Part shown: positions 1 through 6,377 of the stretch, in pieces
Layout of the letters: the number at the start of each line of letters is the position of its first letter
Numbering within the stretch: the stretch's first letter is position 1
DNA from: Bacillota bacterium
GTDB lineage: Bacteria; Bacillota; Clostridia; Peptostreptococcales; Anaerovoracaceae
NCBI GenBank assembly: GCA_017537495.1
Contig: JAFYKS010000223.1
Span: 1 to 7,861 of the forward strand
Reading direction: 5' to 3'
Length of the DNA: 7,861 nt
Position numbers and translations under genes: made by a program
Notes under the pieces: generated by a model
The model's database searches: none
Told to the model about the DNA's origin: nothing
What the model saw: the letters and a program-made list of their open reading frames with translations, nothing else

Positions 1-56
1 GCCATTTAATGCCGCAAATGAAGAATGCCAAATTTCGTCGAAAATTGTCGATTATA

Positions 57-92
57 AAAACAAAAAAGACCGTATGTAAAAACGTACGGTCT
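57..92 (-). terminator. Intrinsic terminator of the toxin-antitoxin operon
   Basis: Read on the minus strand, an 8-bp perfect stem (AGACCGTA/TACGGTCT, positions 85-92 and 67-74) is extended by a G-T and a G-C pair around a short T-rich loop. The stem is followed at once by six T, one G and five T. It lies about 20 bases after the toxin stop codon, so it fits as the end of the antitoxin-toxin transcript. The plus strand has no comparable T-run after the hairpin, so it should work in one direction only. Confidence 0.88.
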
Positions 93-112
93 AAATTTAA
101 ATTCAATTGTCA

Positions 113-433
113 CTATCTGCCACTCAGCAATCTCTGATTTATATCAGATGCACTGTATAGAACACGCACGACTATTACGCTATTGTCTTGTATCGTAAAA
201 ATAACAGAATAGCGGTCTGCGATCAAAATTCTAAGTTTATGTGCACTCAAAAATTTATCCTCTATACATTTACATCGTTCAGGAAAAAACTCCAAAGTCT
301 CAATTGCTTTTGCAATACGTTCATATTGCTTCATGGCATTCCCCGGTGCCTTCAATTCTTCCGAGATATAGTCGTAAATTTCCTCCATATCCGTCAAAGC
401 ACTTTTGGAAATAGTCACACGATATTGTTTCAT
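113..433 (-). CDS. Type II toxin, RelE/ParE superfamily
   Basis: A 106-residue protein of the usual length for this superfamily. The N-terminus has the typical strand (YRVTIS, residues 4-9) followed by helices containing the A-x-x-D-x-x-x-I-x-x-Y-I pattern (residues 12-23), and a second helix ends in LEFFPER (47-53). The C-terminal sheet has LRI (67-69), RYSVIF (74-79) and VIVVRVLY (86-93), the core in which RelE/ParE toxins place their active or contact residues (here R68, R74 and Y75 are candidates). RelE-like members cleave mRNA at the ribosome and ParE-like members poison gyrase. The helical N-terminal half with D-x-x-x-I-x-x-Y-I looks more ParE-like, but the target cannot be decided. The start overlaps the antitoxin stop as ATGA, and AAGGA lies 7 bases upstream, so translation is probably coupled. 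The gene is clearly richer in A+T than the genes to its right. Confidence 0.88.
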   Translation of the reverse strand: MKQYRVTISKSALTDMEEIYDYISEELKAPGNAMKQYERIAKAIETLEFFPERCKCIEDKFLSAHKLRILIADRYSVIFTIQDNSVIVVRVLYSASDINQRLLSGR

Positions 434-735
434 CTATGAGTCCTTCTGAATTGTTCAAATGCAGCTTTTGCATCCTGCACATTCCCTGTTTCAATGTCTT
501 CTATGCCTTTTAAAATTTCTGCACGCAGCTCTTCCACAGACATAGCATCTGCATCTACGCTTCGTGGAACATCTGGTAAAGATACGGCAAAAGGAATCCC
601 TCCCGTAAGAACTATCTGCCGTAAATACATATCTATTGCCGTTGAAAGAGGGACACCAAGCTGTTTTAATACTGCCTCAGCATCTTTTTTTACATCAGGA
701 TTGATTCGAAGATTCAAAGTCGCTGTTTTCTCCAT
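430..735 (-). CDS. Antitoxin, RelB/DinJ family
   Basis: A 101-residue protein. It opens with a ribbon-helix-helix strand (TATLNLRI, residues 4-11), then the helix pair K-D-A-E-A-V-L-K-Q-L-G-V-P-L-S-T-A-I-D-M-Y, then the GGIPF segment typical of RelB/DinJ antitoxins. The C-terminal half is acidic and likely wraps the toxin. In this family the N-terminal domain binds the operon's own operator and the C-terminal part neutralises the toxin. I place the start at the ATG ending at 735: AGGAGG (745-750) is 9 bases from it but only 3 bases from the in-frame ATG at 741, which would add two residues. The gene precedes the toxin with a 4-base overlap. It should be autoregulated through the inverted repeat at 759-786. 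Confidence 0.88.
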   Translation of the reverse strand: MEKTATLNLRINPDVKKDAEAVLKQLGVPLSTAIDMYLRQIVLTGGIPFAVSLPDVPRSVDADAMSVEELRAEILKGIEDIETGNVQDAKAAFEQFRRTHR

Positions 736-757
736 AATCATACACCTCCTTAAAGTT

Positions 758-786
758 ATTGTAACGCAATTGTCATTACATTACAA
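758..786 (-). promoter_or_regulatory. Promoter of the toxin-antitoxin operon
   Basis: On the minus strand there is TTGTAA (786-781, 4 of 6 matches to TTGACA), a 17-base spacer, and TACAAT (763-758, 5 of 6 matches to TATAAT). Transcription would begin near 751, just before the AGGAGG ribosome binding site. The placement is good, but the promoter is inferred from consensus alone. Confidence 0.6.
759..786. promoter_or_regulatory. Inverted repeat, probable antitoxin operator
   Basis: Arms TTGTAATG (786-779) and CGTTACAA (766-759), read on the minus strand, are inverted copies with one mismatch, separated by 12 bases. The arms cover the predicted -35 and -10 boxes, so a ribbon-helix-helix antitoxin bound here would block transcription. 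This matches the autoregulation known for RelB/DinJ systems. Binding itself is inferred. Confidence 0.55.
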
Positions 787-819
787 CATTTTTATAAAGA
801 AAGTATATCCATTTTTAAA

Positions 820-1956
820 CTAGTCAGTTTCTGTCTTCTTCTCCACACGTGCATTCTGATTGTCTGCACCTGCCTTTCCAAAGTACATCAGTTCCCATAC
901 TGCAGACGGTTCTACGGCCCGCTCCACAACCTGACCGTTTTCAATCCGTTCCACGGAGGCTTCGCCTTCAAAACGGAGGTATCCGCCGTCGAATCCAATC
1001 AGTTTCGCGCCCAGTTTCAGCAGCGGGTTATGGAGTTCATCGATGAAGCGTGTCTTGTTGATATCGCCCTTGCGAGCATAGGTGATACGGTACAGCTGTC
1101 CGTCTTCTGTAGTGTATTCATAAGCAACCTTTCCGTAGACCGGTTTGCCGGTATAGTCATCGATGTATTCATCCTCCGGTACGAAACGGAGCGTGTGGTT
1201 TCGGTTGTCACCCAGAACCTGATCATTCTTGGCCAGCAGGAATACATCAAAATCCTTGTACCCGTACTTTTGCGCTCCCGTAATCCAGGCAGAAATCACC
1301 TTGTAGTCACCGATTTTGGCACGTCCCCAGTACCAGTGGTGCATCAGTTTCAGCATGGAAATATTGCCCCAGTTGTGGTCATGATATCCACTGCCGGAAA
1401 GATGCAGCTGTCCTCCCGCATAGGTCACATCGGCCGTCATCTGTCCTTCCGGAACCGCCGGCAGCCATGCGAAATAGTGTTCCTCATTATCCCCGAAGAA
1501 AATACTTCCCGTCTGAGAACGCCAGGCAGCAAGAGTTCCGTCCAGAGAAGCCCGTGCTTCCATGGTCTTCCCCTTAAAAACAATATCATAATGGTGCAGG
1601 TCACCGGATACATGACATTCACCAATCCGCACGTTACAGCGATCCACATCATAGAAACTGTCTTCAATGGAGGCATGCACCGCTTCTTCATATTTTGTTC
1701 CGTCCGGCAAAGTCAGCTCCATGGTTGCCATGGGCTTCACCGGTCCGTCCACCTCAATCGGAGACTTGGAAAAGAAGAAAATAATCAGCTTGGTTCCGTC
1801 AGGATAGTGGGAGTCAAAATACCACCATTCATATTCTCCCCTGCCGCCCTTCGTCCGGCATCCGTCTTCCCAAAGTTCAATTTTATCCCGGGTCAGTCCC
1901 ATCTTTTCATAATGGGCATCATCATCCGGATGGATGGAATTTAAAATTCTGCTCAT
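820..1956 (-). CDS. AttH/CrtC-like lipocalin-fold protein
   Basis: A 378-residue protein without a signal peptide or membrane segment, so probably cytosolic. It carries the two hallmarks of the AttH/CrtC (hydroxyneurosporene synthase-like) family: EWWYFD (residues 43-48) followed by the strand pair YPDGTKLIIFFF, and GYHDHNWG (190-197) followed by MHHWYWGR (205-212). The family has two linked lipocalin-like beta barrels. CrtC hydrates a double bond in carotenoids, and most other members have no known reaction. No carotenoid gene is visible here, so carotenoid chemistry should not be assumed. The start lies 2 bases after the stop of the upstream transporter gene, with a GAGGGGG-type ribosome binding site inside that gene's end, so the two are almost certainly co-transcribed. 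No hairpin terminator follows. The tail after about residue 362 is short, charged and probably disordered. Family assignment is firm, substrate unknown. Confidence 0.8.
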   Translation of the reverse strand: MSRILNSIHPDDDAHYEKMGLTRDKIELWEDGCRTKGGRGEYEWWYFDSHYPDGTKLIIFFFSKSPIEVDGPVKPMATMELTLPDGTKYEEAVHASIEDSFYDVDRCNVRIGECHVSGDLHHYDIVFKGKTMEARASLDGTLAAWRSQTGSIFFGDNEEHYFAWLPAVPEGQMTADVTYAGGQLHLSGSGYHDHNWGNISMLKLMHHWYWGRAKIGDYKVISAWITGAQKYGYKDFDVFLLAKNDQVLGDNRNHTLRFVPEDEYIDDYTGKPVYGKVAYEYTTEDGQLYRITYARKGDINKTRFIDELHNPLLKLGAKLIGFDGGYLRFEGEASVERIENGQVVERAVEPSAVWELMYFGKAGADNQNARVEKKTETD

Positions 1957-1958
1957 GA

Positions 1959-3170
1959 TTATTCCCCCTCTTTCTGAATTCGGTTCTTCGGCTTGATGGT
2001 AGCAGCGTATGCACTGTTGGCAAGTCCCAGCACGGCAGACAGGATAAACAGCAGTTCAATGCCCAGTGCCTTCCAGATCCAGCCGCCGAAGAGAGCGATA
2101 AAAATCGTAATGGTATGATTGATGGAAACACCTGTGGAAATGGTTGCTTTTACCTCGTCCTCGCTGTCCGCCAGGTCCTGTACATACACGTTGGCCGCCA
2201 TGGTCGCCATGGAAATCACAGAATCCAGCACGTAATTAATGCAGCAGACAATGAAGGCCGTTTCCATGGAGAACAGGTGATGCGCAAATCCGTAGAAGAA
2301 GCAGACGATGACCAGAATCAGGGTGTCAGACACCATGACAATCTTGTAACCCAGGCGGTCGATGATTTTGCCCATAATCGGAGATGCCAGGAAACAGGCA
2401 ACCGCGGACACCGCAAACAGCAGGCTGATCATGGCCGCATCAGCACCGTAGAACAAAATCAGCACGTAAGGTCCAAAGGTCAGGAACACCTGCTTTCTGG
2501 CGCCGTAGAACATTTCCAGCATGTAGTACTTGGTGTATTTCTTCGCAAAATAGAACCGTGCCTTGTTCTTATCGGTCTCGCTCTGGCCGCTGATTCGGAA
2601 TGCAAACAGCATGCTCAGTGCTGCCAGAACTGCCGCAACCAGGAAGAATGGCTGGTAAATCTTCGCACTCTTTTCTGCGAAGATGGAGAAGGCCGCCACA
2701 ACCACCAGATATCCGGCCAGTGTACCGATCTGGTTGGCCGCACTCTGGACACCCAGGGCAGCACCGCCGCGTCCCGGCTTTGCATATTTCAAACACAGGG
2801 TATTCTTCATACCCAGCTGAATGTGTTCCCCCAGAGAGTACATGCAGATTCCAAGGGTCGCCAGTACCGCCGTCGGCGGAAGAAATGCCAGCATGCCCAT
2901 GCCCGCCAGCATGATGGCAGCACCTGCTTTGTACAAAGCTTCTGCAGAAAACATATAGAACACAGCCAGAATGAAGACCAGCAGAATCCCCGGAAGCTCA
3001 CGGAAAAACTCCGTCACGCCCCGGCCCATTTCGCCCATGCCTACCACTTCCGCCAGGAAATTATCCTGCATCCCTTTATATATACCGTATGACAGCCCCG
3101 TAATCAGTATGGAAATCAGAAACATCTGGAATCCGGAGCCTTCCTGAAACGCATTTTTAAACCGGTTCAT
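1959..3170 (-). CDS. Major facilitator superfamily transporter
   Basis: A 403-residue integral membrane protein with the length and hydrophobic pattern of a 12-helix MFS carrier. Clear membrane segments include residues about 14-31, 61-75, 82-97, 101-113, 148-165, 174-192, 228-242, 246-264, 277-295, 303-320, 350-365 and 371-389. The central polar loop (about 193-215, rich in K, D and E) separates the two six-helix halves. GKIIDRLG (267-274) is the motif A-like loop of the second half, and a weaker GRGVTEFFRELPG (49-61) sits in the matching place of the first half. The ATG at 3170 is the only plausible start in the region, although its ribosome binding site is weak (only purine-rich GTAAGAAAA precedes it). 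It is the first gene of an operon with the AttH-like gene 2 bases downstream, so the carrier probably moves the substrate or product of that protein. Direction of transport and substrate are unknown. Confidence 0.85.
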   Translation of the reverse strand: MNRFKNAFQEGSGFQMFLISILITGLSYGIYKGMQDNFLAEVVGMGEMGRGVTEFFRELPGILLVFILAVFYMFSAEALYKAGAAIMLAGMGMLAFLPPTAVLATLGICMYSLGEHIQLGMKNTLCLKYAKPGRGGAALGVQSAANQIGTLAGYLVVVAAFSIFAEKSAKIYQPFFLVAAVLAALSMLFAFRISGQSETDKNKARFYFAKKYTKYYMLEMFYGARKQVFLTFGPYVLILFYGADAAMISLLFAVSAVACFLASPIMGKIIDRLGYKIVMVSDTLILVIVCFFYGFAHHLFSMETAFIVCCINYVLDSVISMATMAANVYVQDLADSEDEVKATISTGVSINHTITIFIALFGGWIWKALGIELLFILSAVLGLANSAYAATIKPKNRIQKEGE

Positions 3171-3209
3171 TTTTCTTACACCAGCCTTTCTATATCATAA
3201 CTCCCCTTT

Positions 3210-3238
3210 ATTTTACTGTATCCGCGGAAATTCTTCAA
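3210..3238 (-). promoter_or_regulatory. Promoter of the transporter/AttH-like operon
   Basis: On the minus strand: TTGAAG (3238-3233, 4 of 6), a 17-base spacer, and TAAAAT (3215-3210, 5 of 6). Transcription would start near 3203 and give a leader of about 33 bases. The spacer contains the perfect 8-base palindrome TCCGCGGA (3221-3228), a possible regulator site. The -35 box lies one base from the -35 box of the divergent pepD promoter. Confidence 0.55.
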
Positions 3239-3239
3239 G

Positions 3240-3269
3240 TTGACATTTGCCCCTTTTCCCCTGTAAAAT
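3240..3269 (+). promoter_or_regulatory. Strong promoter of pepD
   Basis: A perfect TTGACA (3240-3245), an 18-base spacer that is pyrimidine-rich, and TAAAAT (3264-3269, preceded by TG one base upstream as ctgTAAAAT). Transcription should start near 3276, giving a leader of about 30 bases that contains AGGAG (3294-3298), 6 bases before the ATG. The boxes are the best in the window, which agrees with the strongly biased codon use of the gene. Confidence 0.75.
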
Positions 3270-3304
3270 GGATACATCAATATACTTATTTACAGGAGTA
3301 CAAT

Positions 3305-4777
3305 ATGGGAAAAATTTTAGGACATCTGGAACCGAAAAGAGTGTTCCATTTCTTTGAAGAAGTATTATCCATTCCGCACGAAAGCGGAAACGAAAAGGAA
3401 CTGAGCGATTACTGTGTGAAGTTCGCCCAGGACCGCGGTCTGGATGTAATTCAGGACCAGTTCAACAATATTATCATCGAAAAGCCTGCGACCCCTGGCT
3501 ATGAAAACCGTCCGGGCGTAATCCTGCAGGGTCATCTGGACATGGTCTGCGTGGCAGATCCGGGCGTTGAAATCGACTTTGCAAAGGATCCGATTCCAAT
3601 GTACATCGACGGCGATTACGTTCGTGCCCACGGTACGACTCTGGGTTCTGACGACGCTCATGCCATGGCTCTGGCACTGGCAGTTCTGGACGATGACAGC
3701 CTGAAGCACCCTATGCTGCAGGTAGTCTTCACCGTAGAAGAAGAAACCACCTTTGCAGGTGCAGAAAACATCGACGGCAATCTGCTGAAGGGCAAGTACA
3801 TGATCGGTATCGACTACCATGATGATGAACTGATTCTGACTTCCTGCGGCGGCAGCAGCGAAAACACTGCAGTTCTGCCAACCGGCTGGACCGCACTGGA
3901 AAATCCTGCTGACTATGCGTTTCTGAAGCTGCAGATGGCAGACGCAGTCAGCGGCCACAGCGGCATCGACATCAACAACTGCAGCATCAACTGCGTAAAG
4001 CTGATGGGTGAACTGCTGACTCTGATTGACGGCAAGTTTGACATGCAGCTGCTGAAGATCGAAGGCGGCAACCAGACCAATGTCATCGCCAAGTGGGCAG
4101 ATGCCGAAATCGCAGTACCAAAGGCACAGGAAGAAGCAGTAAAGGCATTCGTTGCTGATTTTGCTGTGATTATAGACAGAAAGTACCGTGACATCGATCC
4201 GGACTTCAAGCTGACCGTATCCACTGTGGACGCACCTGCAGAAGCACGTGCGCTGACCGCTAAGGATGCTGTCCTGAAGCTGCTGGACGTACATCCAAAC
4301 GGCGTGGTTACCTGGCTGAACCCTGCTGAACGCATTGTGGAATCCTCCCTGAACATGGGCAACATCCGCACTTACGAAGACAAGGTTGTACTGAGCACCC
4401 TGATCCGCAGCAACACCGACCACTTCCATGACGAACTGATCCGTAAGGTGAAGACCATCATCGAGCTGGTTGGCGGTGAACATATCCTGTCTGCAAAGGC
4501 AGCATCCTGGGGATACAACCCTGACTCTCAGCTGCTGGTACAGTCCGCAGCCATCTATGAAGAACTCTTCGGAAAGAAGCCTGTTCTGCAGCTGACTCAC
4601 GGCCAGCTGGAAACCGGTGCTCTGATTCAGAAGATTCAGGAATGCGGCAGAGAAGTAGAAGCTATCGGCATCGGACCTACTTCCCACGGCGCACACACCA
4701 CTTCCGAAGACCTGTACATCCCATCCATGCAGAAAATGTACGACTTCATCTGCAAGATGCTGGAAGAGCTGAAGTAA
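3305..4777 (+). CDS. pepD: Xaa-His dipeptidase (beta-Ala-His dipeptidase), M20C family
   Basis: A 490-residue cytosolic metallopeptidase of the PepD family, which uses two metal ions (usually zinc) to release amino acids from dipeptides such as Xaa-His. Length matches the family. Metal and catalytic residues can be placed by position: GHLDMV with H77 and the catalytic D79; the bridging D116 in TTLGSDDAH; E146 (general base) and E147 in FTVEEE; D170 in IGIDYHDDE; and the last metal histidine H464 in GAHTTSE. GHSGIDINN marks the lid/dimerisation domain between the two halves of the catalytic domain. Some surrounding positions differ from the usual PepD motifs (GSDDAHAM where GADNGIG is typical, HGQLETG where HAGLECG is typical), so substrate preference may differ. 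The start is supported by AGGAG 6 bases upstream and a strong promoter. Codons are strongly biased: from codon 22 to the end there is no in-frame TTA, CTA or TCA, suggesting high expression. It is a single-gene unit closed by the terminator at 4791-4823. Confidence 0.93.
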   Translation: MGKILGHLEPKRVFHFFEEVLSIPHESGNEKELSDYCVKFAQDRGLDVIQDQFNNIIIEKPATPGYENRPGVILQGHLDMVCVADPGVEIDFAKDPIPMYIDGDYVRAHGTTLGSDDAHAMALALAVLDDDSLKHPMLQVVFTVEEETTFAGAENIDGNLLKGKYMIGIDYHDDELILTSCGGSSENTAVLPTGWTALENPADYAFLKLQMADAVSGHSGIDINNCSINCVKLMGELLTLIDGKFDMQLLKIEGGNQTNVIAKWADAEIAVPKAQEEAVKAFVADFAVIIDRKYRDIDPDFKLTVSTVDAPAEARALTAKDAVLKLLDVHPNGVVTWLNPAERIVESSLNMGNIRTYEDKVVLSTLIRSNTDHFHDELIRKVKTIIELVGGEHILSAKAASWGYNPDSQLLVQSAAIYEELFGKKPVLQLTHGQLETGALIQKIQECGREVEAIGIGPTSHGAHTTSEDLYIPSMQKMYDFICKMLEELK

Positions 4778-4790
4778 AAATACACATACG

Positions 4791-4823
4791 AAAAGAGCTG
4801 TCCTCACGGAACAGCTCTTTTTT
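4791..4823. terminator. Bidirectional terminator between pepD and the helicase gene
   Basis: GAGCTGT (4795-4801) pairs with ACAGCTC (4811-4817), extended inward by two G-C pairs past a bulged A around a TCAC loop, and flanked by AAAA on the left and TTTTTT on the right. On the plus strand the hairpin is followed by six T, ending pepD. On the minus strand it is followed by four T, ending the helicase transcript, whose stop codon is only 7 bases away. One hairpin therefore serves two convergent units. Confidence 0.88.
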
Positions 4824-4829
4824 CATTAC

Positions 4830-6359
4830 CTATTTGCTTTTCTTTACTTTTTTCTCACTCTTCTTCGCAGCCTTGGCTTCTTTCTTTGCCTTCTTTTCTT
4901 TCTTTTCCTGCTTGGTGCGGGAAGGTTTCTTTTCTTCGCGAGGCTTGCGGGTGTCATGCTGGTCGCGGCGGTTCTTTCCGGAACGCTTGCTGCCGTCACC
5001 GCCGTCGCGGGATCTGCGGTCACCTCTGCGAGGCTTGCGTTCTTCCTCATCTTCGCCTACTTCCACTTCGATTTCACCCAGGTTCTGGCGCAGGAATGCA
5101 GCTGCTGCCACCAGCGGATCAATCTGCAGTTCCACACACTTCTTGTAGACTACACGCATGTATGGATCCATGTCCACGTCTTTATCCACGCAGTAAGCCA
5201 CCGCGTCTTCTACGCAGCGGTAAGCCTTCTTGGCCATGGCACTGCCTGCAGACGGCATTTCCTGACGCTTGATTTCCGTGCGGCAGTATTCTTCCAGAGA
5301 GTCGATTTTGTACTTTTCCCGGGAAGTAATCAGGGAGATGGCCTGGCCGCTCTTTCCGGCACGGCCGGTACGGCCGATACGGTGAACGTAGTATTCCATA
5401 TCCTGCGGCATGTCATAGTTGAAGACCATATCCACGTCGTCCACGTCGATACCGCGGGCTGCCACGTCAGTAGCCAGCAGAAGTTCCAGATTGCCTCCGC
5501 GGAACAGGTTCATAACACGCTCTCTCTGATGCTGAGAAAGGTCACCATGCAGTGCTTCTGCAGAATATCCCTTGGACTTCAGAACCAGAGTCAGTTCATC
5601 TACTTTCCGCTTGGTATTGCAGAAAATCAGTGCACGCTTCGGTGACATGTAGTCGATAAGACGGCAGATGGAAATATCCTTTTCTCTGCCCTTTACCACA
5701 TAGTAGCTCTGCAGCACCAGCGGAATGGTCAGTTCCTTATTCTTTACACGTACCATACGTGCATCCTTCTGGAATTCATCGGCAATGTCCAGAATTTCTT
5801 CCGGAAGGGTTGCGGAGAACAGTGCAGTCTGACGGTCTTCCGGCAGCTGCCTGCAGATGGTTTCGATGTCCTCTTTGAAGCCCATATTCAGCATTTCATC
5901 GGCTTCGTCCAGCACCAGCATCTTCAGATCGTCAAATACCAATGTACCACGGCGCATGTGGTCCATGATACGGCCCGGTGTACCTACAACGATGGAAACC
6001 GGCCCACGGAGACGCTGGAACTGACGTACGATGTCCTGACCGCCGTAAATCGGCGCGATACGCACCCAGGGCATATATTTTGCCATGGTCTTCAGCTCGC
6101 CGGCAGCCTGAATGGCCAGCTCACGGGTGGGACAGAGCACCAGCCCCTGAATTCCCTTGCAGTGGTTGTCCACCGTTTCAATCATAGGGATACCGAAGGC
6201 TGCGGTTTTTCCGGTTCCGGTCTGAGCCTGACCGATAATGTCCTGCCCTTCCATCAGTGCCGGAATCGCCAGTTCCTGGATCGGCGTCATATCCACGAAG
6301 CCCATTTCTTCCAGGCTCCGCAAAATCTTTTTATCTACATTTGATTCGCTGTATTTCAT
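4830..6359 (-). CDS. DEAD-box ATP-dependent RNA helicase (CshA/DeaD-like)
   Basis: A 509-residue cytosolic RNA helicase that unwinds short RNA duplexes using ATP; relatives act in mRNA decay, ribosome assembly and cold adaptation. All core motifs are present in order: Q motif (F21, TPIQ 25-28), motif I AQTGTGKT (45-52), Ia PTRELA (77-82), GG (106-107), Ib TPGR (127-130), II DEAD (151-154), III SAT (182-184), then in the second RecA domain FCNTKRKVDEL, the ATDVAARGID motif and HRIGRTGRAG. After the core comes an alpha-helical region (about 365-430), followed by a short acidic stretch and a very basic tail (about 442-509) ending in repeated lysine-rich blocks, likely for RNA binding. GAGG lies 5 bases before the start. 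The gene begins 18 bases after the peroxiredoxin stop with no terminator between, so the two are probably co-transcribed. Closest named relatives are CshA and DeaD; I do not assign the symbol because tail and C-terminal domain vary among paralogues. Confidence 0.95.
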   Translation of the reverse strand: MKYSESNVDKKILRSLEEMGFVDMTPIQELAIPALMEGQDIIGQAQTGTGKTAAFGIPMIETVDNHCKGIQGLVLCPTRELAIQAAGELKTMAKYMPWVRIAPIYGGQDIVRQFQRLRGPVSIVVGTPGRIMDHMRRGTLVFDDLKMLVLDEADEMLNMGFKEDIETICRQLPEDRQTALFSATLPEEILDIADEFQKDARMVRVKNKELTIPLVLQSYYVVKGREKDISICRLIDYMSPKRALIFCNTKRKVDELTLVLKSKGYSAEALHGDLSQHQRERVMNLFRGGNLELLLATDVAARGIDVDDVDMVFNYDMPQDMEYYVHRIGRTGRAGKSGQAISLITSREKYKIDSLEEYCRTEIKRQEMPSAGSAMAKKAYRCVEDAVAYCVDKDVDMDPYMRVVYKKCVELQIDPLVAAAAFLRQNLGEIEVEVGEDEEERKPRRGDRRSRDGGDGSKRSGKNRRDQHDTRKPREEKKPSRTKQEKKEKKAKKEAKAAKKSEKKVKKSK

Positions 6360-6377
6360 TCTTTCCTCTTTCTTGGT

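Noticed and set aside
1..56. AT-rich left edge with TTTCG-T-CGAAA and related short repeats.
   Set aside because: The inverted repeat is only 5 bp and no reading frame or known site is visible; most likely intergenic sequence of the next gene.
1030..1944. A 304-codon plus-strand open frame across the AttH-like gene.
   Set aside because: Shadow of the real minus-strand gene, which carries the EWWYFD and GYHDHNWG motifs and is coupled to the transporter.
820..1956. Naming the AttH-like gene crtC.
   Set aside because: Family membership does not show carotenoid hydratase activity, and no carotenoid pathway gene is in the window.
2115..3092. A 325-codon plus-strand open frame across the transporter gene, rich in H, Q and R.
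   Set aside because: The composition is what the complement of hydrophobic membrane codons gives; no family resemblance.
3365..4807. A 480-codon open frame on the minus strand across pepD.
   Set aside because: It is codon-aligned opposite pepD and stays open because pepD avoids TTA, CTA and TCA codons. Its predicted protein shows no recognisable domain, and it has no good ribosome binding site, whereas pepD has all family motifs.
4956..5645. A 229-codon plus-strand open frame across the helicase gene.
   Set aside because: Lies fully opposite conserved helicase motifs and has no recognisable domain of its own.
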